Assembly: GCA_045537495.1 (NCBI GenBank)
Contig: JAZSPN010000010.1
Coordinates: 1-19,752, forward strand
Source of the DNA: UBA1425 sp045537495
GTDB lineage: Bacteria; Bacillota; Clostridia; Oscillospirales; Acutalibacteraceae
Direction of reading: 5' to 3'
DNA length: 19,752 nt
Both the position numbers and the translations under genes were made by a program. The notes beneath the pieces were generated by a model. It made no database searches. It saw nothing but the letters and a program-made list of their open reading frames with translations, and was not told the DNA's origin. Shown here one piece after another: positions 1-7,566 of this stretch. The first letter of the stretch is position 1. Each line of letters starts with the position of its first letter.

Positions 1-651
1 AAGACCGCTTGGCCTCCGACTTTAAAGGAGTTCGGCGGAAACTGCAAGGCGACCACGGGCGAAGCCATCAAGGCGCAGGTAGTTGCCATATATACCTATG
101 TAAAGTATTACGGTTTTTCCATAGCGACAAACAAGATAAACTGTTATGACGGAAACCCCGATACGTATGCAAATATATCGTATATCGATAAAGCTATCGA
201 TGAGGTTTACGGAGAGTATCTTGTCTACACTTCCACGGGAAAGACTGCCTTTACTCCGTTCTATTCGAGCTCTGCAGGAAAGACGTCGAGTGCAAAGGAT
301 ACCTGGGGCGGAAACGATTATCCGACTCTTACGGGCGGAGTGGTAAGTCCCGAGAAGGCGGGACCGTACGTTTTCACGCTTACAAGCGAGGAATTCAAAA
401 AAGTTGTTGCATTTTACAATTCATCGAAGGACAAGAGCGGGCAGATAACTCTCAGCGGTTCGCCCGGCAGTTGGATAGAGATACAAGATCACGACGGTGC
501 GCGCGGAGATATCGGATATGTCAGGAAAATCAGAGTGGGTGACAAAGTGATGTTGGGAAACACTTTCCGCCAGATGATCATGAAAGCTGTTGAAGAAAGG
601 ATTATTTCGGGAAATCTCAAGTCACACTGTTTCTCACTTACGGTAAGCTGA
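1..651 (+). CDS. SpoIID/LytB-domain protein, 5' end outside window
   Basis: The frame is open from the first base to a TGA at 649-651, giving 216 visible residues; the start lies upstream of the window. The segment with EAIKAQVVAIYTYVKYYG near the beginning, followed about 70 residues later by PFYSSSAGKTSSAKDTWGG, matches the SpoIID/LytB fold (peptidoglycan stem-stripping glycosidases and relatives; SpoIID acts in engulfment during sporulation). The later stretch with FTLTSEEFKKVV, a DHDGARGDIGYVRKIRVGD region and a short LKSH...FSLTV end also follows the family order. Family members usually continue about 40 residues further through a GHGVGMSQYGA-type motif; here the stop comes just before it, and the bases after the stop do not encode it. 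Whether it is truly SpoIID or a paralogous exported SpoIID-domain protein cannot be told without the N-terminus, which would also carry the catalytic Glu region. The next gene starts 70 nt downstream under its own promoter. Confidence 0.8.
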   Translation, partial: KTAWPPTLKEFGGNCKATTGEAIKAQVVAIYTYVKYYGFSIATNKINCYDGNPDTYANISYIDKAIDEVYGEYLVYTSTGKTAFTPFYSSSAGKTSSAKDTWGGNDYPTLTGGVVSPEKAGPYVFTLTSEEFKKVVAFYNSSKDKSGQITLSGSPGSWIEIQDHDGARGDIGYVRKIRVGDKVMLGNTFRQMIMKAVEERIISGNLKSHCFSLTVS

Positions 652-680
652 TTGTCCGATTCTCGGTATTGTAATATAAT
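652..680 (+). promoter_or_regulatory. Sigma-A-type promoter for the cysteine synthase gene
   Basis: A TTGTCC -35 box (652-657) and a perfect TATAAT -10 box (675-680) are separated by 17 nt, directly after the stop codon of the SpoIID-like gene. Transcription should start near 687, leaving a leader of about 35 nt before the TTG start at 722. No terminator hairpin or riboswitch/T-box-like structure fits in this short gap, so sulfur regulation, if any, is not visible here. Confidence 0.65.
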
Positions 681-721
681 GTAATGACAGCATAGCAGAC
701 GTAAAGAAAGGTTTGATACAC

Positions 722-1648
722 TTGGTTTATGATAATGTTCTCGAAGCGATAGGGCATACGCCGCTTATCCGTTTGAACAGGATGCAGGATCCCGACAGTG
801 CAGAGATACTTGTAAAATATGAAGGACTCAATGTCGGAGGCTCCATAAAAACAAGAACGGCGTACAACATGATTCTTGATGCCGAAAGAAAAGGTCTTAT
901 AAATCAGGATACGATAATCGTAGAGCCGACCAGCGGTAATCAGGGCATAGGTCTTGCGCTTGTGGGAGCAGTCAGAGGATATAAAACCGTTATAATTATG
1001 CCTGACTCCGTAAGTCAGGAGAGAAGAATGCTTGTTGAGCATTACGGAGCAACGGTAAGACTGGTACACGATGCGGGAAATATCGGTGACTGTATTGAGG
1101 AATGTGTAAATCTTGCTTATGAAATGGCGAAAGAGGACAGCAGAGTTTTTATTCCCCAACAGTTCGAAAATGCTGCAAATCCCACCGTGCACCGTCATCA
1201 TACGGCGCTTGAAATAATGGAGCAGGCTGCACGTCCGATACACGGCTTCTGTTCGGGAATAGGAACGGGCGGTACCATAACGGGAATCGGAGAAGTGCTG
1301 AAAGCACAGAATCCCGATATAGTTATATGGGCGGTAGAGCCCGAGAATGCGGCTATTCTTGCAGGCGGAACGATAGGTACACATCTTCAGATGGGTATCG
1401 GCGACGGACTTATTCCGAAAATTCTCAATACCGATATTTTCGAAGATGTCTGTATAATTACGGATGAAGAAGCAATTCAGACGGCAAAAGATCTTGCGAT
1501 AAAAGAGGGTCTTATGTGCGGAATTTCAAGCGGAACGAATGTTGCCGCGGCAATGAAGCTTGCAAAGAAGCTCGGCAAGGGAAAAACGGTCGTAACCGTA
1601 CTCCCCGACACGGCGGAAAGATATTTCACAACACCTTTATTTGAATAA
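722..1648 (+). CDS. cysK: Cysteine synthase family protein (O-acetylserine sulfhydrylase-like)
   Basis: A PLP fold-type II enzyme of 308 residues, the usual CysK length, expected to form L-cysteine from O-acetylserine and sulfide in the cytoplasm. Visible motifs: VLEAIGHTPLIRL at the N-terminus; GGSIKTR with the presumed Schiff-base lysine at residue 43; PTSGNQGIG (substrate loop, residues 69-77); SGIGTGGTITGIG (phosphate loop); ISSGTNVAAA (pyridine-N serine region); and a C-terminal VLPDTAERYFTT. I chose the TTG at 722 because AAGAAAGG (704-711) lies 10 nt upstream; the in-frame TTG at 713 would sit against that site. Two motif residues are unusual: the family usually has KDR and SGNTG, here KTR and SGNQG. 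The family is certain; the exact substrate (O-acetylserine or another activated serine) is less so. The gene stands alone between its own promoter and a terminator. Confidence 0.88.
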   Translation: MVYDNVLEAIGHTPLIRLNRMQDPDSAEILVKYEGLNVGGSIKTRTAYNMILDAERKGLINQDTIIVEPTSGNQGIGLALVGAVRGYKTVIIMPDSVSQERRMLVEHYGATVRLVHDAGNIGDCIEECVNLAYEMAKEDSRVFIPQQFENAANPTVHRHHTALEIMEQAARPIHGFCSGIGTGGTITGIGEVLKAQNPDIVIWAVEPENAAILAGGTIGTHLQMGIGDGLIPKILNTDIFEDVCIITDEEAIQTAKDLAIKEGLMCGISSGTNVAAAMKLAKKLGKGKTVVTVLPDTAERYFTTPLFE

Positions 1649-1656
1649 TAATATAC

Positions 1657-1686
1657 GAAAGACCTCCCAAAATCGGGAGGTCTTTC
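1657..1686. terminator. Intrinsic terminator of the cysteine synthase gene (likely bidirectional)
   Basis: A perfect 12-bp stem: GAAAGACCTCCC (1657-1668) pairs with GGGAGGTCTTTC (1675-1686) around a 6-nt loop, 8 nt after the stop codon. The stem ends in A and T runs, so it can work on either strand between the convergent genes. Confidence 0.8.
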
Positions 1687-1688
1687 AG

Positions 1689-1802
1689 CGTGTCGAAAAA
1701 CGAAAGTTTTTCGACACGGTATGACTTCGAGAAAGGAAGTCAGATGCCCCTTTCTTTTGCCCGAAGCAGTACAAAGGTACGGCGAGAGGCAAAAAAGGGG
1801 CA
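1689..1802. repeat. Structured intergenic element: three consecutive hairpins
   Basis: Three strong inverted repeats sit back to back. Hairpin 1 (1689-1718) has a perfect 13-bp stem closed by a GAAA tetraloop. Hairpin 2 (1722-1742) pairs TGACTTC with GAAGTCA around a 7-nt loop. Hairpin 3 (1745-1802) pairs TGCCCCTT...TTTTGCC with GGCAAAAAAGGGGCA, about 15 bp with a 2-nt bulge, and carries an inner GTAC-AAAG-GTAC hairpin (1769-1780). I do not recognise the family. It could be a dispersed palindromic repeat, a MITE-like remnant or a small structured RNA. No coding frame with a ribosome site is evident inside. The stretch 1803-1923 that follows is AT-rich and non-coding; I see only a weak AAACTCT/AGAGTTT pair (1863-1893) in it. 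Confidence 0.6.
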
Positions 1803-1923
1803 AGTGCATATGAATAATATTTTAAAACCTACGATAATAAAGCATATGGCGACTCATTGAAAAAACTCTGTGATTCACTTTATAAAAGAGTTTATACACG
1901 GTATGACGACTTTATCGACAGTC

Positions 1924-1951
1924 AAAGACCTCCCGAAGTCGGGAGGTCTTT
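1924..1951. terminator. Intrinsic terminator of the minus-strand operon (likely bidirectional)
   Basis: AAAGACCTCCC (1924-1934) pairs with GGGAGGTCTTT (1941-1951); an inner G-C pair leaves an AAGT loop. It lies 9 nt beyond the stop codon of the aminotransferase gene, read on the minus strand. The stem is nearly identical to the one at 1657-1686, so the two convergent genes end at copies of the same hairpin. Confidence 0.78.
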
Positions 1952-1960
1952 CTTCATATG

Positions 1961-3175
1961 TCACTGTCTGTATGTTTTGAGGAATCTGCGAAGCTTTTCC
2001 ATGGCTTCATCGAGGGTGTTGATATCGGGAAGATAAACGATTCTGAAGTGATCGGGCTCCGTCCAGTTGAAGCCCTTGCCCGGGACCATGAGCACATGTT
2101 CCGCATGAAGGAAATCAAGCATCATCTGCTCATCATCGTGAATGTTGAACATTTCCCTGTCGATTTTCGGGAATATGTAGAAAGCCGCATCGGGCTTTAC
2201 GGCGGAAATACCGGGAATACTGTTGAGAGCTTTTGTGATGTACTCTCTCTGTTCGTAAAGACGTCCTCCGGGGCAAAGAAGAGCATCTGCACTCTGATAT
2301 CCGCCGAGGGCCGTCTGTATGATCATCTGTGCGGGAACGTTTGAGCAAAGGCGCATGGAAGAAAGCATGTTGAGTCCTTCGATATATCCCTTTGCGTAAC
2401 TCTTGTCACCGCTCAGGCACATCCATCCGCTTCTGAATCCGGCAATGCGGTGAGATTTCGACAGTCCGTTAAAGTTAACACAAAAAAGATCGGGACAAAG
2501 AGAAGCAATTGCGGTGTGCTGTTTTCCGTCATACACAAGACGGTCATAGATTTCATCTGCAAATATGATAAGTCGGTGCTTACGTGCAATATCGACAATA
2601 CCCTGCAAAATCTCAACGGGATACAAGGCGCCCGTGGGATTGTTGGGGTTGATTACAACGATACCCTTTGTGTTTTTTGTGATTTTGCTTTCGATGTCTT
2701 CAAGATCGGGGTACCAGAAATTGTTTTCGTCACAGCGGTAATGCTTTACCGTACCGCCCGCAAGAGTTGCCGATGCGGTCCAGAGAGGATAGTCGGGTGA
2801 TGGAATAAGTATTTCGTCGCCGTGATCGAGAAGCCCCTGCATTGAAAGCGTGATAAGCTCCGAAACACCGTTTCCCGTGTAAATATCATTTACCGTGACG
2901 TTGGGAATGTGTTTGAGCTGGCAGTATTGCATAATAGCCTTACGTGCGGCGAAAATTCCTTTTGAATCGGAATAGCCCTCACTGTCTTTGAGCATACGCT
3001 GCATATCGTCGATAATTTCCTGAGGTGCAAGGAATCCGAACGGCGCAGGGTTGCCGATGTTGAGCTTCAGAATCTCTATATTGCGTTCGCTCATTCTGTT
3101 TGCTTCATCGACGACGGGACCTCTGACGTCGTAAGCTACATGATCGAGTTTTTTTGATTTATCAAAAGTTTTCAT
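1961..3175 (-). CDS. alaA: AlaA-type alanine aminotransferase (glutamate-pyruvate)
   Basis: A 404-residue class I PLP aminotransferase that closely tracks what I recall of Escherichia coli AlaA (405 residues) along its length: YDVRGPVVDEA, LNIGNPAPFGF, YSDSKGIFAARKAIMQY, DYPLWTAS, INPNNPTGA (176-182 region), FADEIYDRLVYD (Asp207), NGLSKSHRIAGFRSGW with the PLP lysine at 240, YIEGLNMLSSMRLCSNVPAQ, GGRLYEQR, FNIHDDEQMMLDFL and a DHFRIVYLP end. Expected reaction: pyruvate plus glutamate to L-alanine plus 2-oxoglutarate, in the cytoplasm. The ATG at 3173-3175 has AGGAGA 8 nt upstream; this site overlaps the stop codon of the preceding kinase-like gene, so the two are probably translationally coupled. 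It is last in an envelope operon; supplying L-alanine for peptidoglycan stems is an inference from position. No odd residues were seen. Confidence 0.93.
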   Translation of the reverse strand: MKTFDKSKKLDHVAYDVRGPVVDEANRMSERNIEILKLNIGNPAPFGFLAPQEIIDDMQRMLKDSEGYSDSKGIFAARKAIMQYCQLKHIPNVTVNDIYTGNGVSELITLSMQGLLDHGDEILIPSPDYPLWTASATLAGGTVKHYRCDENNFWYPDLEDIESKITKNTKGIVVINPNNPTGALYPVEILQGIVDIARKHRLIIFADEIYDRLVYDGKQHTAIASLCPDLFCVNFNGLSKSHRIAGFRSGWMCLSGDKSYAKGYIEGLNMLSSMRLCSNVPAQMIIQTALGGYQSADALLCPGGRLYEQREYITKALNSIPGISAVKPDAAFYIFPKIDREMFNIHDDEQMMLDFLHAEHVLMVPGKGFNWTEPDHFRIVYLPDINTLDEAMEKLRRFLKTYRQ

Positions 3176-3187
3176 TGTGAAAATCTC

Positions 3188-6169
3188 CTATCTTGCAGAA
3201 ATATTTGCATTGCAGTTTTTGTTCCAGTTGCTGTCCCACCCGAAAGGCTTTGCAATTGTCAGTTTAAGAAGCATATTCTTGCCGTAGATATTCTGACGCG
3301 GTAACCAACCGTTAAACGCATAGGCTCCGAGATTGCGTACAGTTTCGGAAATTTCAAAGGATGAAACAGAGATACATCCCGAAAAAGCGTAAGCGCCGAT
3401 TGTCACGGCAGATGGAACGGAAGCACTGACAAGAGAAGAACAGTCGCAAAAGGCACGGTCACCCACAGTTCGGACCGACTGAGGAAGAGTCGCACGTTGA
3501 AGAGAAGTGCAACCCGAGAATGCTTCGTTGCCGACGGTTACAAGTCCGTCGCTGAAAGTGGCTTCGGTGAGCGAAGAACAGTTTTTGAAAGCCTCGTCAC
3601 TGATTTCGGTAACACCGAGAGGAACGGTGACGGTGCTTAGCGAAGAACAGTCGAGGAACGCGCCCTTGCCGATTGAAGATGCCTTGGAGGGGAGAGAAGC
3701 TTCCTTCAAAGAAGTGCACTTCGCAAAAGCATAATTGCCGATATCAATATACTTTGATGAAATGAAAAGCTGAGTTACGGAAGAACAGCCGTAGAAGGCG
3801 TATTCCGAAAGGGTATACAGATTATCTCCGAGTGAAACTTTTGTGATGTCGGTGCAGTTTCTGAATGCGGAGATGCCGATATAGTTAAGAGATGAAGGGC
3901 ATACGAGGCTTGAAAGAGCCGTGCAGTTTTTGAAAGCTTCGTCGCAGATAAGAGTGAGAGATGACGGGAGAGATATTGAGCGAAGCTTGCGGCACGATTC
4001 AAATGCCGAGCTTCCGACGGAAAGGAGTGATCCCGGAAGCGTCACGGAGGAAAGTGCTGTGAAGCCGTAAAAAGAATATGTGCCGATGTAGGTGATCTGA
4101 CCTGTAATTCTCACGGTGCGGATAATGTTGCGATAAGGATGCCACGGAGAATTTGTCTTGGTGAAATCCCATATTTCTCCCGAGCCGGAAATTTCAAGAA
4201 GTCCGTTTGTGATGTTGAGCGTGAAAGTTGCATTGTTACCGCAAAGGGAGGTTACGGTGTCTTCTTTTTCTTCGGCAAGAGAAATTATTTGCCAGCCGTC
4301 AGTTGTTTTTACGAAAGATCTGCCGTTGACAAACGGTAATGCGGACAGAAACTGTGATTCGATGAGGATGTCGCCGTTGAAATCGTAATATCCCCAAAGA
4401 CCGCTTTCTTTGTCGGGAAGAGGAACTGTTCCTTCGGAAAAAGAAAACGGGTTTTTTCCGCCGAAATCGGAGGCGGTGAAGGTGCGTTCAAATATATCGT
4501 GACCGTAAATGCTAAGATATGACCAGTCATTACCTTGTCGGAAGGCGGTAACTCCGCATGAGAGCGGAAGTGCTTCGTCGTAAACAATATCGACCATGAG
4601 ATTTCCTCTTGTGATGAGTCCGAATTTTCCGGTTGAATCGGATACTATAAATGAGCCCTCGGAAACAAACTGAGGATAATTCTCGTCGGTGCCGACTCTT
4701 GATGAGGTGTAGTTTTCCGCATCAAAAAGATACTTGTCGGAAAGCGCGGGAAGATTATCGGCTTCCTCGTTGTCGGAAACGGTAATCGGACTTCCCGAAA
4801 GAGTGATATATGAATTGCCGTCGAGAAGAACGGCATTTTTTTTCGAATCAAAAACAACGGAACGGTACGAGGCCTCTTTGATAACTGTTCCGTCAGTTTT
4901 TATAAGACCGAGAAGGTTGTTCTTGCTGAAAACAAAAACATCGCAGGAAACGGGCTGTTTGTCTGCCGTTTCGAGAAGAGAAATGCTGTCGAAATCGACA
5001 TTACAATCGGTGAGAGTGAAGTCGGAAGGAATGTCGGTGTAATCGACGGTTTCGGAAACGGTGGGATCATCCGTATCGACGGAAGGCTTATCTTTCCCGG
5101 AAAGCGAAACGGCAACGATGACCGCCGTAATTATTACAGCGATACAAGCGACAGCGGCGATGACGGCTTTCGGAGAAAGTCGGGAAAAAATATTTTTCTT
5201 TTCGGAAACGCCGGAATCGTCAAGAATTCTGAGAAGCTCATCGGCCGAACGGATTCTGTCCTTCTGATAAAGCGAAAGACCTTGCATGAGGGCTTTCTGT
5301 GTTTTTTCGGGAACTGTGAAGCCGAGTTTTTCGGGTGAGAGAATTTCGGCACCGTCACGTCGTGCGAAAGGCTCGGGAGGCACGGCGCCCGTGATCATTT
5401 TGTATATTACCGCACACAGCGAATAAACGTCGGAAGAGCTGTCGGCAGAAAGACTGTCGGAATACATTTCGATGGGAGCGAATCCGTGATGCAAAAAGAT
5501 TGAACGGCGCGAAGTGTCGGAAAACATTTCGAAGCGGGCCGATGCGAAGTTGAGGAGAGTAACACGGCCGTCGTCGCAAAGGAAAATATTATCGGGAGAA
5601 ATTGAGAGATGATAAATATTTTCTTTATGAAGAGCCGAAACGGTACGGATTACGGGGCACATGATGTCGAGTACATCGGCGTAGGTGAGAGTTCTGTACT
5701 GTGAGAGAAAATGTTTGAGCGTCTGACCGACAAGATATTCCATAACGGCATAGCCGGTTTCATTTTCGTTGATAAAGGCGATGATGTTGTGAACACATTC
5801 GAGATGGGAAAGCTCGGAAAGCTTCACGGTGAGTGAGCGATACTTCGAAAGTCCCGATTGAAAGGCTTCTCTGTCGTCATCGGAGAAGAAACGCAAAGAG
5901 GACGATCCCGAATGATGGCAAGCGAGATCGGACGGCAGAAATTCCTTGACGGTCACGGGGATTTCATCGACGCAGTCCCACGCGATATAGCTGACGCTGA
6001 AGCTTCCTATGCCGAGAGCTTTTCCGATGACGAAACGACCGCCGAGGAGATATCCGAGTTCAAGACACTCCCTGGGGTTTTCGGAAATGATTCTATTGAA
6101 GCCGCACACGGGGCAGATATCGGTATGATCGGGAAGTTCGTTCATACAGCCGAAGCATCTTAAAAACAT
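3188..6169 (-). CDS. Membrane-anchored kinase-like receptor (probable pseudokinase) with WG and BspA leucine-rich repeats
   Basis: A 993-residue protein. Order: zinc ribbon with Cys5, Cys8, Cys19 and Cys22; protein-kinase-like domain about residues 38-315; basic linker; single membrane segment about 335-356; exposed part with WG-like repeats (about 410-630, for example GLIKTDGTVI, GLWGYYDFNG); then 12 BspA-type leucine-rich repeats of about 23 residues (690-955). The kinase domain keeps a glycine loop (53-61), VTVKEF with Lys75, the catalytic-loop Asn194 and GFAPIEMY (229-236). However, the HRD motif reads His187-Leu-Ser189 and the DFG motif reads Asn207-Phe-Ala209, so the catalytic and Mg-binding aspartates are both gone. 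It is therefore probably a pseudokinase: a cytoplasmic scaffold or regulator driven by an outer sensing domain. The ATG at 6167-6169 is chosen because AAAGGAG lies 7 nt upstream; 69 extra upstream codons are open but lie inside the penicillin-binding protein gene. Gaps are 23 nt on one side and 12 nt on the other. Confidence 0.88.
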   Translation of the reverse strand: MFLRCFGCMNELPDHTDICPVCGFNRIISENPRECLELGYLLGGRFVIGKALGIGSFSVSYIAWDCVDEIPVTVKEFLPSDLACHHSGSSSLRFFSDDDREAFQSGLSKYRSLTVKLSELSHLECVHNIIAFINENETGYAVMEYLVGQTLKHFLSQYRTLTYADVLDIMCPVIRTVSALHKENIYHLSISPDNIFLCDDGRVTLLNFASARFEMFSDTSRRSIFLHHGFAPIEMYSDSLSADSSSDVYSLCAVIYKMITGAVPPEPFARRDGAEILSPEKLGFTVPEKTQKALMQGLSLYQKDRIRSADELLRILDDSGVSEKKNIFSRLSPKAVIAAVACIAVIITAVIVAVSLSGKDKPSVDTDDPTVSETVDYTDIPSDFTLTDCNVDFDSISLLETADKQPVSCDVFVFSKNNLLGLIKTDGTVIKEASYRSVVFDSKKNAVLLDGNSYITLSGSPITVSDNEEADNLPALSDKYLFDAENYTSSRVGTDENYPQFVSEGSFIVSDSTGKFGLITRGNLMVDIVYDEALPLSCGVTAFRQGNDWSYLSIYGHDIFERTFTASDFGGKNPFSFSEGTVPLPDKESGLWGYYDFNGDILIESQFLSALPFVNGRSFVKTTDGWQIISLAEEKEDTVTSLCGNNATFTLNITNGLLEISGSGEIWDFTKTNSPWHPYRNIIRTVRITGQITYIGTYSFYGFTALSSVTLPGSLLSVGSSAFESCRKLRSISLPSSLTLICDEAFKNCTALSSLVCPSSLNYIGISAFRNCTDITKVSLGDNLYTLSEYAFYGCSSVTQLFISSKYIDIGNYAFAKCTSLKEASLPSKASSIGKGAFLDCSSLSTVTVPLGVTEISDEAFKNCSSLTEATFSDGLVTVGNEAFSGCTSLQRATLPQSVRTVGDRAFCDCSSLVSASVPSAVTIGAYAFSGCISVSSFEISETVRNLGAYAFNGWLPRQNIYGKNMLLKLTIAKPFGWDSNWNKNCNANISAR
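3305..4102 (-). repeat. Twelve BspA-type (LRR_5) leucine-rich repeats
   Basis: Residues 690-955 of the kinase-like protein contain 12 consecutive units of about 23 residues built on the pattern I-x-x-x-AF-x-x-C-x-x-L-x-x-x-x-LP-x-S (for example SSAFESCRKL, DEAFKNCTAL, NEAFSGCTSL). BspA-type repeats form exposed solenoids in bacterial surface proteins and are tied to protein or surface binding. They lie C-terminal to the membrane segment, so they are predicted to be outside the cell. Confidence 0.85.
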
Positions 6170-6192
6170 GGAGAAGCTCCTTTCGCAAGAAA

Positions 6193-7566
6193 TCAGTAGA
6201 CGGACAGAAGAGATTGAAGCACGGCGTTGGCAGTGTTGATTGCGACACCGCTGCCCGAGCCTGCATTTTCGGCGATAACGACCACGGCAACGGGGAAATC
6301 GTCGCGGAGAGAAAAACCGACAAACCACGAATGCGAAGCCTTGCCGTCTATTTCGGCAGTGCCCGTTTTGCCGCACATTTTGAGGTTGGGGAAACGTGAA
6401 TCTCCGTACTGCAATTCAACGTTGGAACGAAGAAGTGAACGCAAGGCCTTCGCCGTTGCGGGATTAACGGAAATGGGAGAGGGTGAAGCGGAAGCTTTAA
6501 ATACCGTGATATCCGACGGAGTAACTACCTTGCTGAGAACGGACGGGGAAACACCCGAGCCGTTATTTGCAACGGCGCCGGCAATCATCATCATGTGGCA
6601 GGGATTGAGCAGTGTTTCGTACTGACCGATGCCTGCCCAGGACACGAAGTGCTCATTTGCATCGGAGAGATCGAAGGTGCTTATGGCGAGATTGACGCCG
6701 TCGGCTTTAAGAGCCGTGTTGAAGCCGAGAGCGTTGGCGGTTGCGGTGAGTTTAGTTTTTCCGAGAAGACGGGAAATTTCGGCAAACGCACAGTTGCACG
6801 ATTTATTGAGCGCCTGAGAAAAAGTGATTTCGCCGTGAGTGGACATACAGATAATGTCACTGCCGCCTATTTCGACTTTTCCGTTGCAGACGAAAGTTCT
6901 CGAAGAAATGTCGGGGATGTTTTCAATTGCACATATGGCGGTAACGATCTTCATGACGGAGCCGGGAGTATAAACACCCGAGAAGAAGCGGTTGAGAAAA
7001 ACGCCGTCATACTTTGAGTTGGAATAAAGATCGGAGGGGATGTTGTTGATATCGTACGTGGGTGCGGAAACATTGCAAAGCAGCTCACCCGTCTTGTAAT
7101 TATATGCACCGACGGCGCCGTTAAAACCGTTGAGAGCAGAAAGAGCGGCGGAGCAGGCACGTGCAGACAGAGAAAGATAGATGCTGTTTCCGGTATCGTA
7201 TTTTTTGAGAGAATAAATGCCGTTGACGAAGCTGTACCCGGTGAGATATTTTTTGTAGGCATTCTGAGCACCCGTGGAAATAACGCCCGATGTGTCACCG
7301 ACGGCATGGAGAGTGGAACGTCGTATGGACGCGTTGGAATTATAGAGTCGGTTGCCGTTGGAGGAGTAAGCGAGGGTAACGCCGAAGGAATCGTAAACGG
7401 AGCCTGCATTGACGATTCGACCGGAGGAAAATATATGGGTGTTATTCTTATGAGAAGACCAGACGGAACCGTTGGAAGCAAAAAGATACATGAGGAAAAC
7501 GGATGCCGCAAGGAAGAGTGCGATGAAGGGGATGACGGCGAAAGCGCGTCGGGTAGTTTTGTTCAA
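6193..7566 (-). CDS. pbpA: Class B penicillin-binding protein, PbpA-like transpeptidase
   Basis: A 457-residue peptidoglycan transpeptidase that cross-links stem peptides outside the membrane. Residues 9-30 form one N-terminal membrane anchor. A short N-terminal module with SSGRIVNAG and LAYSS follows, then the penicillin-binding domain: YTPGSVMK with the active-site Ser203 and Lys206; Ser256-Cys-Asn258 as the SxN motif; and CGKTGTAE with Lys400-Thr-Gly. The segment GAVGAYNYKTGELL-SAPTYDINN is typical of PbpA/FtsI-type proteins. The compact size, without a large N-terminal domain or PASTA domains, fits PbpA better than FtsI. The start is TTG (7564-7566) with AAGGGGG 7 nt upstream. It overlaps the TGA stop of the SEDS gene by 4 nt (TTGA), so coupled translation and a working SEDS-PBP pair are expected. 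Confidence 0.9.
   Translation of the reverse strand: MNKTTRRAFAVIPFIALFLAASVFLMYLFASNGSVWSSHKNNTHIFSSGRIVNAGSVYDSFGVTLAYSSNGNRLYNSNASIRRSTLHAVGDTSGVISTGAQNAYKKYLTGYSFVNGIYSLKKYDTGNSIYLSLSARACSAALSALNGFNGAVGAYNYKTGELLCNVSAPTYDINNIPSDLYSNSKYDGVFLNRFFSGVYTPGSVMKIVTAICAIENIPDISSRTFVCNGKVEIGGSDIICMSTHGEITFSQALNKSCNCAFAEISRLLGKTKLTATANALGFNTALKADGVNLAISTFDLSDANEHFVSWAGIGQYETLLNPCHMMMIAGAVANNGSGVSPSVLSKVVTPSDITVFKASASPSPISVNPATAKALRSLLRSNVELQYGDSRFPNLKMCGKTGTAEIDGKASHSWFVGFSLRDDFPVAVVVIAENAGSGSGVAINTANAVLQSLLSVY

Noticed and set aside
638..1384. A long minus-strand open frame opposite the cysteine synthase gene
   Set aside because: It is a shadow of a well-supported gene with no family resemblance or ribosome site. 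Similar antisense frames lie opposite the other genes, including 16787-17527 opposite the repeat array.
6170..6376. A 69-codon N-terminal extension of the kinase-like protein
   Set aside because: It lies inside the penicillin-binding protein gene, its residues look like a shadow of that gene, and the AAAGGAG site 7 nt before 6169 clearly sets the start at the zinc ribbon.
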